Shown piece after piece: positions 1 to 5,384 of a stretch of 7,032 nucleotides of DNA (position 1 is its first letter; each line of letters begins with the position of its first letter). The translations under genes and the position numbers were made by a program. Origin of the DNA: Gammaproteobacteria bacterium (GTDB taxonomy: Bacteria > Pseudomonadota > Gammaproteobacteria > SZUA-229); assembly GCA_029879605.1 (NCBI GenBank), contig JAOUQA010000104.1, positions 1 through 7,032 on the forward strand. Reading direction: 5' to 3'. The notes under the pieces are model-generated. The model ran no database searches and had not been told where the DNA came from. It worked only from the letters and a program-made list of their open reading frames with translations.

Positions 1-1108
1 GGGGAATTACTTTGCTTAAACCAAGCTTTAACTGCTCATCTGCGAGCTGCAAAAGAGGAACAAATTGAACTAATGCTGATGCGAGTTCATTTTTACTGAT
101 CGAATCTTGATCAGTAGAAATTTTATTCAGCAACTCTTCAAGATTTACGTCTACATGCTCAATAACATGTGCATCTTCTACAACCTCTCCTCTCTTAAAA
201 TGAATTGCCTGACAATCCCCTTTCTCTTCGCTCTGTTTAAGAGCATCCTCAGCCTGCTCAAGCAATTGCTGAAAATTTACTTCGGCATTGTCTTTTTCAT
301 AGGTCGTAATACCAGCATTAAAACTTAACTGTATAGTCTCACCACCTATTTTTAATTTCATCGCTTTTAGCCGATGACAAATTCTTGTAATTACCTGAGA
401 TGCACCTTCATAGTTAGCTTCTTTTAGCAACATACTAAAATTAGCCATACCCATCCTTCCGGCGACATCTTCCTTACGCAATTCTTCTTTTATAATAGAA
501 CTAACTTTAACTAAAATTTGTTCGGCAACATTTTTACCAAATTTTACAAACAACTCAGCATATTTATTTAAATTAAATCTAACCAGAGTTAATTCTGCGA
601 AATGCCGCTCGGCATAGGCCAGTGATTGTTCGCCCTGCTCAAAAAAAATAGCTTCTGTCGCTAAGCCTGTTAATTTATCTGTTGCAACACGCTGCTCAAG
701 TGACTGAACTTCACTTCGGTAATTAATATGAGCACTTGCTCTTGATTTTAAGGAAACAGAATCAAATGGCTTGGTTATAAAATCCGTTGCGCCAAGGTTT
801 AGCACTTCTTCCTTGGCACCTTCGGACTCTTCAGCACCAGTTACTATAATTACTGGAATATTTGCAATCGCCGGGTCATCAGACTGACGTATTTTTTTTA
901 GTAAGCCATAACCATCCAGATTCGGCATCCCAAGGTCTGTAAATACAACGGAGATATTTTTGTTTGACTGAATCTCATCCCAGGCATCTTCACCATCTTC
1001 AGCCTCAACAACATCAAAATCATTATCGAGGATTTTACTAGCGGCTCTTCTGATAACCCTGGAATCATCGACAATAAGAACCTGATAATGTCCATTCTGA
1101 TCTGTCAC
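1..1108 (-). CDS. Response regulator: REC domain plus degenerate GGDEF domain (partial, C-terminus off left edge)
   Basis: I translated this frame directly: it is open from a GTG at 1108 to the window edge, giving 369 residues. GTG is chosen because an in-frame TGA lies at 1126-1124 and an AGAGG motif sits 5-6 bases upstream; the nearby ATG at 1112 is out of frame and soon closes. Residues 9-128 form a REC domain with acidic pair D14-D15, phospho-acceptor D58 (VVFTDLGMPNLDG), T90 and K113 (TKPF). After a short helical linker a GGDEF-like fold begins at about 142 (TDKLTGL). The metal-site motif is FNLNKY (178-183) in place of F-x-D-x-D-x-F, and the signature is G220-M-A-N-F224 in place of GGDEF. 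An RxxD motif (R211-D214) lies five residues before it, where the inhibitory I-site of diguanylate cyclases sits. Residues 305-369 form an acidic, probably helical extension that I cannot assign. Phosphorylation-controlled signalling is likely; cyclase activity is unlikely. It lies 107 bases downstream of typA on the same strand. Confidence 0.88.
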   Translation of the reverse strand, partial: MTDQNGHYQVLIVDDSRVIRRAASKILDNDFDVVEAEDGEDAWDEIQSNKNISVVFTDLGMPNLDGYGLLKKIRQSDDPAIANIPVIIVTGAEESEGAKEEVLNLGATDFITKPFDSVSLKSRASAHINYRSEVQSLEQRVATDKLTGLATEAIFFEQGEQSLAYAERHFAELTLVRFNLNKYAELFVKFGKNVAEQILVKVSSIIKEELRKEDVAGRMGMANFSMLLKEANYEGASQVITRICHRLKAMKLKIGGETIQLSFNAGITTYEKDNAEVNFQQLLEQAEDALKQSEEKGDCQAIHFKRGEVVEDAHVIEHVDVNLEELLNKISTDQDSISKNELASALVQFVPLLQLADEQLKLGLSKVIP

Positions 1109-1167
1109 ACATACCTCTATAAATCAAACGAAATACATATACACACTATCATTAGCCTAGTCGAATA

Positions 1168-1178
1168 CATACAGTATG
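1168..1178. repeat. Short palindrome CATAC-A-GTATG upstream of the response regulator
   Basis: Two 5-base arms surround one central base, in the 107-base spacer between typA and the response-regulator start, about 60 bases upstream of the GTG. It could be half of an operator or chance in AT-rich DNA. The same CATAC/GTATG core recurs in the wider-spaced inverted repeat at 5264-5287. Confidence 0.25.
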
Positions 1179-1187
1179 CAATCGTCC

Positions 1188-1206
1188 ATAGAGAGTTTTC
1201 CTCTAT
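1188..1206 (-). other. Weak stem-loop just after typA stop
   Basis: ATAGAG and CTCTAT arms (6 bp) with a 7-base loop begin 10 bases past the typA stop codon. No T-run follows on the minus strand, so it does not look like an intrinsic terminator. Read-through from typA into the response regulator is therefore possible. Confidence 0.3.
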
Positions 1207-1215
1207 CAGAATGTA

Positions 1216-3027
1216 TCAGGGCTGCCTTGATGCTCGCTTACGTTCATTTTCTGTCAGTAACTTCTTACGCGTACGGATATAGTGTGGCGTCACCTCAACC
1301 AGCTCATCATCATCAATAAACTCCAGGGCCTGTTCCAGGGTCATTTTTACAGGAGGTGTAAGAATTAATGCTTCATCTGTACCCGATGCCCGGACATTGG
1401 TTAGCTGTTTACCTTTGAGTGGATTTACTACCAGATCATTATCCCGGGAATGAATGCCGACCAGCATGCCCTCATAAACCTCATCACCATGAGAAAGGAA
1501 CAAATTACCCCGTTCCTGTAAATTATATAATGCATAAGCCAGTGCTTTTCCCGCGCCATTGGCAATCAATACTCCTTTACTGCGCTGACCAATAACCGCA
1601 TCAACTCTGGGTCCATAACTGTCGAATATGTTGTACATCAGGCCATTACCTGCCGTAGCTGTCAAAAACTCTGTCCTGAAGCCAATCAGGCCACGTGTTG
1701 GAATAACATAATCCAGTCGAACACGGCCCTTGCCATCTGGAACCATATTCTTCAGCTCTGCCTTGCGAGTCCCCAACTTCTCCATAACAGCACCCTGGGA
1801 GTCTTCTGGGACATCCACCGTTAACTGCTCATAGGGTTCACATAATTTACCATCAACCTCCTTAAATACCACCTCGGGCCGACCGACACACAATTCAAAG
1901 CCCTCACGTCGCATGGATTCAATTAACACTGATAAATGCAGCTCACCGCGACCGGAAACGCGAAACTTATCTCCGCTATCACCTGGTTCAACTCGCAGTG
2001 CTACGTTGTGTATAAGCTCCTGATCCAGTCGATCTGATATGTTACGAGAAGTAACAAATTTCCCATCCTGGCCAGCCAGGGGCCCATTGTTGACCTGAAA
2101 AGTCATACTAAGGGTTGGCTCGTCAACTGTTAGTGGTGGCATAGCCTCAACATGCTCAGGATCACATAAAGTATCTGAAATATTCAGTTTATCGATACCG
2201 TTAAAACAGATGATGTCACCAGCCTGCGCCTGCTCAACTTCTATGCGTTCCAGACCATGAAATCCCAGAATCTGCTGCATACGAATACCGGTACGGGTTT
2301 TGCCCTCTCTGTCGATCAGCGTTAAAGGCTGGTTGCGCTTTATCGTACCCTGCTTAATTCGACCAATACCTATAACACCCACATAGCTGTTGTAATCAAG
2401 TGAGCTCACCTGCATCTGAAAAGGTGCCTCTATATCAACATCTGGCGCAGGTACATGCTCAATAATGGCCTCAAACAACGGGGTCATATCGCCCTCACGC
2501 GCACTGTCATCGAGACTGGCAAATCCACCCAGGCCTGAGGCATATAGCACTGGAAAATCCAGCTGCTCATCTGTTGCACCCAGCTTATCAAATAGATCAA
2601 AAGTCTGATCCAGCGCCCAGTCAGTGCGTGCTGCTGGCTTATCTACCTTATTTATAACCACAATCGGCTTAAATCCCATATCAAATGCTTTCTGGGTAAC
2701 AAATCGTGTCTGGGGCATCGGCCCTTCCTGTGCATCAACCAGCAACAGGACACTATCAACCATCGACAATACACGCTCCACTTCACCACCAAAATCAGCA
2801 TGTCCAGGCGTATCTACAATATTGATTCGATAGTCATTCCACTTAATAGCCGTATTCTTAGAAAGAATCGTGATACCACGCTCCTTTTCCTGATCATTGG
2901 AATCCATCACACAGGTTTCCATATCAACACGGGTGTCTACCGTACCAGACTGTTTTAATAGCTCATCAACCAGTGTTGTTTTGCCATGGTCAACATGCGC
3001 AATAATCGCTATATTACGTACTTTCAT
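1216..3027 (-). CDS. typA: Translational GTPase TypA/BipA
   Basis: TypA/BipA is a ribosome-binding GTPase of the EF-G/LepA superfamily, involved in 50S assembly and in growth under cold and other stress. All G motifs are present (numbered from the ATG at 3027): G1 AHVDHGKT 10-17, G2 within KERGITI 48-54, G3 DTPGH 72-76 and G4 NKVD 126-129, followed by the EF-Tu-like second domain, the EF-G III/V-like domains and the BipA-specific C-terminal region. From this ATG the protein is 603 residues, the usual family length, and it starts M-K-V-R-N-I-A-I-I-A-H like its relatives. A TTG ten codons upstream (3057) would add a non-family leader and has no ribosome binding site, so I rejected it. The ribosome binding site at the ATG is itself weak (GAG, 7 bases upstream). 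The gene diverges from the globin gene, and the response regulator follows it on the same strand. Confidence 0.97.
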   Translation of the reverse strand: MKVRNIAIIAHVDHGKTTLVDELLKQSGTVDTRVDMETCVMDSNDQEKERGITILSKNTAIKWNDYRINIVDTPGHADFGGEVERVLSMVDSVLLLVDAQEGPMPQTRFVTQKAFDMGFKPIVVINKVDKPAARTDWALDQTFDLFDKLGATDEQLDFPVLYASGLGGFASLDDSAREGDMTPLFEAIIEHVPAPDVDIEAPFQMQVSSLDYNSYVGVIGIGRIKQGTIKRNQPLTLIDREGKTRTGIRMQQILGFHGLERIEVEQAQAGDIICFNGIDKLNISDTLCDPEHVEAMPPLTVDEPTLSMTFQVNNGPLAGQDGKFVTSRNISDRLDQELIHNVALRVEPGDSGDKFRVSGRGELHLSVLIESMRREGFELCVGRPEVVFKEVDGKLCEPYEQLTVDVPEDSQGAVMEKLGTRKAELKNMVPDGKGRVRLDYVIPTRGLIGFRTEFLTATAGNGLMYNIFDSYGPRVDAVIGQRSKGVLIANGAGKALAYALYNLQERGNLFLSHGDEVYEGMLVGIHSRDNDLVVNPLKGKQLTNVRASGTDEALILTPPVKMTLEQALEFIDDDELVEVTPHYIRTRKKLLTENERKRASRQP

Positions 3028-3067
3028 ATAATTACTCGGGAATTCCAGATCGATCAAAAGGGCAGGA

Positions 3068-3073
3068 ATTATA
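3068..3073 (-). promoter_or_regulatory. -10 box (TATAAT) of the likely typA promoter
   Basis: On the minus strand a perfect TATAAT lies 40 bases before the typA ATG, predicting a start of transcription near 3061 and a leader of about 35 bases. A TG pair lies immediately before the hexamer rather than at the extended -10 spacing. No good -35 is visible at 16-18 bases; the nearest hexamers, around GGTCAT and AGGTCA, match poorly. The call rests on the exact -10 and its position. Confidence 0.5.
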
Positions 3074-3137
3074 CAGCATATTAAACCCTGATGACCTGTG
3101 TAAAATAGCCAGATTTGATACTAAATTAGCCAAAAAC

Positions 3138-3515
3138 ATGCAAAACTCCCATTATGACCGTATTGGCGGTGAAAAAATGGTACGTAAGCTGGTGGATCAT
3201 TTCTATGATCTAATGGATGAACTACCAGAAACTCAGACTATACGCCAACTCCATGCTGCTGATCTCACTGAAGCCAGGAATAAATTATTTATGTTCCTGT
3301 CTGGCTGGCTGGGTGGCCCAACGCTTTATATTGAAAAATACGGTCACCCCAGGCTACGCCAGCGCCATATGCCTTTTCCAATCGGTATAGAAGAACGTGA
3401 TCAGTGGTTACTCTGCATGAATAAAGCCATGGATGAACTACAGCTTGATTCAGCACTGAAAATGTCTCTTTCCAGCGCTTTCTATAAAACAGCAGATTTT
3501 ATGAGAAACACCTAG
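3138..3515 (+). CDS. Group II (trHbO-type) truncated haemoglobin
   Basis: A 125-residue single-domain globin of the 2-over-2 fold. The group II hallmark runs from GWLGGPTLY (56-64) through GHPRLRQRHMPFPIG (69-83) to ERDQWLLCM (86-94). By alignment to mycobacterial trHbO, the proximal haem ligand HisF8 is H77, TrpG8 is W90, TyrB10 is Y23 and the CD1 position is H39 (in R-Q-L-H-A-A-D-L). The Y/W pair typically gives hydrogen-bonding to bound O2 and slow release. Group II globins are soluble and are linked variously to O2, NO or peroxide handling; the sequence does not choose between these. The ATG has no clear Shine-Dalgarno sequence (upstream bases are A-rich), and no better in-frame start exists. 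It is transcribed divergently from typA across a 110-base spacer. The FHA gene follows on the same strand. Confidence 0.95.
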   Translation: MQNSHYDRIGGEKMVRKLVDHFYDLMDELPETQTIRQLHAADLTEARNKLFMFLSGWLGGPTLYIEKYGHPRLRQRHMPFPIGIEERDQWLLCMNKAMDELQLDSALKMSLSSAFYKTADFMRNT

Positions 3516-3634
3516 CAAATATATTATGCCTCTAACCTGGCGCCATAAATAACTTGAACCAGCTCACGCCACTTTACTGGCTGACAATTAGACTTAATAT
3601 CAAGTCAATCTTGATTCTCTCACAGGCTTTAATT

Positions 3635-3907
3635 ATGAATAACGGATCATACATCATTGGTCGCAAAGGGCAGATACAACTACTGGATAAAACCACCAGT
3701 TCTAAACATGCCGAACTCTCATTTCTTGATGACAGGCTCTATTTAACCGATCTGAACTCAACAAATGGAACTTACCTCTTAGATCATGGTGAAAGAATTC
3801 GTTTCAAGGAAGGCTATATTGAGATGAATCAAATTGTATCTTTTGGAAACTATATTTGTTCTGTAAAAGAGCTGGTAGCACGTGCCCAGATAGAATCTAT
3901 GGCCTGA
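3635..3907 (+). CDS. Small stand-alone FHA-domain protein
   Basis: About 90 residues that are essentially a single forkhead-associated domain, a phosphothreonine-peptide binding module. Canonical FHA residues are visible: G9-R10 in Y-I-I-G-R-K, S22-S-K-H25 (the SxxH motif), and D39-L-N-S-T-N-G-T46 with the conserved T/N/G. The start is uncertain. ATG 3635 has an AGG eight bases upstream and is the only ATG. In-frame TTG codons at 3611 and 3554 would add residues (I-L-I-L-S-Q and further upstream) that resemble the first beta strand of an FHA fold, so a longer form is possible; neither TTG has a ribosome binding site. The in-frame stop at 3533-3535 sets the outer limit. No Ser/Thr kinase or phosphatase is visible in this window. 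The gene follows the globin in the same direction and may be co-transcribed. Confidence 0.8.
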   Translation: MNNGSYIIGRKGQIQLLDKTTSSKHAELSFLDDRLYLTDLNSTNGTYLLDHGERIRFKEGYIEMNQIVSFGNYICSVKELVARAQIESMA

Positions 3908-4250
3908 TACTTGGCTTTATAAATTATTCAGGACACGTATAACCCGCCATCTTCTTAGATACCCGTTTATAACCATTTATCCTCTTCATCTCATCTAACA
4001 TCAGAAGTTTTAAAGCTATAATTCGGTAGCCATCCTCTGCATCCGCCATACCAAACGGCATTTATCTTTTCCAGCATGTTTTTAGCTTCCTAATACCTGA
4101 GCCTGTATAATCACTTGCTAAAACAGAAAAATCACTCATTATCATCAATGGACAGTAGAAAATTAATCATTTATAACCCATTATCATAATACTGTAGTTC
4201 ATCAATTTATGAATAATGCTCTTAACTGAAATAACTAAAAGTTTAACAAA
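3908..4250. other. 343-base gap without an intact gene
   Basis: AT-rich spacer between the FHA and HDOD genes. No intrinsic terminator with a T-run is visible after the FHA stop; CCTGA at 3903-3907 can pair with TCAGG at 3928-3932, but the loop is 20 bases. The minus strand carries a possible decayed small ORF, described separately. The 110 bases before the HDOD start are very AT-rich, with CATAAT at 4185-4190 as a loose -10 candidate lacking a convincing -35. Confidence 0.6.
3924..4139 (-). pseudogene. Possible decayed small ORF (about 72 codons with an in-frame stop)
   Basis: Read from an ATG at 4139, this frame gives a 25-residue opening (M-S-D-F-S-V-L-A-S-D-Y and on), a TAA at 4064-4062, then directly an ATG at 4061 and 45 more residues with an even, soluble-protein composition (including ADAEDGYRIIALKLLMLDE) ending at a TAA at 3924-3926. 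Between roughly 4065 and 4045 another frame reads N-M-L-E-K-I-N-A-V-W-Y. Adding one A in the five-A run near 4080 and removing one G near 4046 would join the pieces into one uninterrupted protein of about 72 residues. That suggests two compensating frameshifts, or alternatively a genuine 45-residue ORF (4061-3924) with GGA upstream. I do not recognise the family. Confidence 0.3.
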
Positions 4251-5114
4251 ATGCCTACAAAACCTGATGATCTAGTAAATGGAGTTATAAAGCTAATTTC
4301 ATTACCTGAAATTTTTATCCGGGTTAATCAGGTTATGGATGACCCTAATCATAATGCCAAACAACTGGGTGATGTGATTAGCCACGACCCATCCTTAACG
4401 GCTCGAATTCTTCGTATTGTTAATAGCTCCTATTATGCACTAGTCGTCAAAATCGAAATTGTCAGCAGGGCTATATCAGTTATTGGAGAAGATGATCTGC
4501 GCAATCTAGTTCTTGCCACATCTGCAGTCGACTCTTTTAAGCGCATCCCCAATGAACTGGTAGATATTGACCTTTTCTGGCGACACAGCGTCCATACTGG
4601 AATAATAGCAAAACTCATTTCACGTCAATGCAACATTCTTCATGGTGAAAGACTTTTTGTTGCAGGCCTGCTGCATGACATTGGCAAATTAATACTCTAT
4701 GCAGAAGAGCCTGAATTATCACAAAAAATACTACTTCGGGCTGCAGAATCAGACGGCATTACATACTCTGCTGAAAAGGAAATTCTTGGCTTTACCCATG
4801 CGGATGTAGGCGGCGCCCTGATAAAAGCATGGCAATTATCTGATACCCTCAGTGACACTATTAAATATCACCATGACCCACTACAGGCTAAAAAACATCC
4901 GCTTGAAACAGCTATAGTCCATATCGCTAATTGTGTTGTGAATGCCCTTGAACCAGGCATGGAAGTTGATGAATACCTGCTGGATGACTATGCAGAATTC
5001 GAACCCGAAACCCTTAAAATATCAGGGTTTAAGCTGGAAAAATTACCCCAGATTATGGATAAGGCCTGGGAGCAGGCTGCTGAAGTTCTCGATATCATCT
5101 GTCCCAAAATATAA
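4251..5114 (+). CDS. HDOD-domain signalling protein
   Basis: 287 residues, almost entirely one HDOD domain (PF08668), an all-helical relative of HD phosphohydrolases found as a regulatory module in bacterial signalling, motility and stress proteins. Visible family features: LPEIFIRVNQVMDDP (18-32); the ISHDPSLTARILRIVNSS segment (43-60); AISVIGEDDLRNLVL (74-88); an HD-like H142-D143 in GLLHDIGKL; then H183 in THADVGGAL and H207-H208 in KYHHDP. H112 lies in FWRHSVHTG. So several metal-site-like His/Asp residues survive, although most HDOD proteins have no shown enzymatic activity. There is no attached REC, EAL or GGDEF domain. No Shine-Dalgarno sequence is evident before the ATG (bases are GTTTAACAAA). 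It lies upstream of the DUF1631 gene on the same strand. Its biochemical role is not predictable from sequence. Confidence 0.92.
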   Translation: MPTKPDDLVNGVIKLISLPEIFIRVNQVMDDPNHNAKQLGDVISHDPSLTARILRIVNSSYYALVVKIEIVSRAISVIGEDDLRNLVLATSAVDSFKRIPNELVDIDLFWRHSVHTGIIAKLISRQCNILHGERLFVAGLLHDIGKLILYAEEPELSQKILLRAAESDGITYSAEKEILGFTHADVGGALIKAWQLSDTLSDTIKYHHDPLQAKKHPLETAIVHIANCVVNALEPGMEVDEYLLDDYAEFEPETLKISGFKLEKLPQIMDKAWEQAAEVLDIICPKI

Positions 5115-5178
5115 AAAAGTGCGATTCATCACGTATTCATAACTATCACCCTCATCCCTGGTTATCTTTTAAACACTC

Positions 5179-5194
5179 CGTGATTACAGTCACA
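5179..5194. promoter_or_regulatory. CRP/Vfr-type binding site
   Basis: The sequence CGTGA-TTACAG-TCACA matches the CRP consensus TGTGA-N6-TCACA at all but the first base, with correct six-base spacing and A/T-rich flanks on the right. Its centre is at 5186.5. A TAATAT hexamer at 5216-5221 predicts transcription start near 5228, which places the site at -41.5, the classical class II activator position. A second possible -10 (TATATT, 5228-5233) would place it near -53.5. The likely target is the downstream DUF1631 gene. Confidence 0.5.
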
Positions 5195-5215
5195 TAAATA
5201 ACCCGTTCGTGGGAT

Positions 5216-5221
5216 TAATAT
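5216..5221 (+). promoter_or_regulatory. Candidate -10 element for the DUF1631 gene
   Basis: TAATAT (4 of 6 matches to TATAAT) lies so that the CRP-like site is centred at -41.5 from the implied start; TATATT at 5228-5233 (5 of 6) is the alternative. Neither has a good -35, as expected for an activator-dependent promoter. The leader would be about 145-157 bases. Confidence 0.3.
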
Positions 5222-5263
5222 CTAGTCTATATTGTCGAACCCATTAAATGTTGAAATGCAGGT

Positions 5264-5287
5264 GACATACCCGACTTGATGTATGTC
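5264..5287. repeat. Inverted repeat GACATAC-N10-GTATGTC
   Basis: Perfect 7-base arms separated by 10 bases, roughly 100 bases upstream of the DUF1631 start and downstream of the proposed promoter. It could be an operator for a dimeric regulator or a leader-RNA hairpin. No T-run follows, so it is not a terminator. Confidence 0.35.
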
Positions 5288-5310
5288 TTACTTATACATG
5301 ACTTCTATAT

Positions 5311-5344
5311 GGTTTTAATGTCCTCTCTTTATTAAGACAAAACC
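5311..5344 (+). other. Possible leader hairpin GGTTTT(aat)GTC...GACAAAACC
   Basis: The arms GGTTTT-GTC and GAC-AAAACC pair over nine base pairs with a three-base bulge and a 13-base loop, 40 bases before the DUF1631 start. In the proposed transcript this would be the second structure in the leader after 5264-5287. Confidence 0.3.
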
Positions 5345-5384
5345 CTGTAGACGTGTTTACTAAATAACATGCAATGGTAATCCT

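Noticed and set aside
898..1095. Minus-strand 65-residue ORF starting MDIIRFLLS
   Set aside because: It lies out of frame within the REC domain coding sequence, which has a clear family match.
1088..1282. Plus-strand 64-residue ORF
   Set aside because: It overlaps the start of the response regulator and the end of typA on the opposite strand and has no recognisable protein character.
2624..2833. Plus-strand 69-residue ORF
   Set aside because: Antisense shadow inside the well-supported typA GTPase domain.
3028..3057. TTG start ten codons upstream for typA
   Set aside because: It adds a leader absent from the family and has no ribosome binding site; the ATG at 3027 gives the standard length and N-terminus.
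3113..3127. FNR-like half-site TTGAT before the globin gene
   Set aside because: The second half (AATTA in place of ATCAA) matches poorly, so oxygen control cannot be claimed.
4153..4195. ACAGTA/TACTGT inverted repeat upstream of the HDOD gene
   Set aside because: Six-base arms with more than 30 bases between them in AT-rich DNA are expected by chance.
4942..5142. Plus-strand 66-residue ORF overlapping the end of the HDOD gene
   Set aside because: Alternate-frame shadow; its composition is that of a frame-shifted reading of the HDOD C-terminus.
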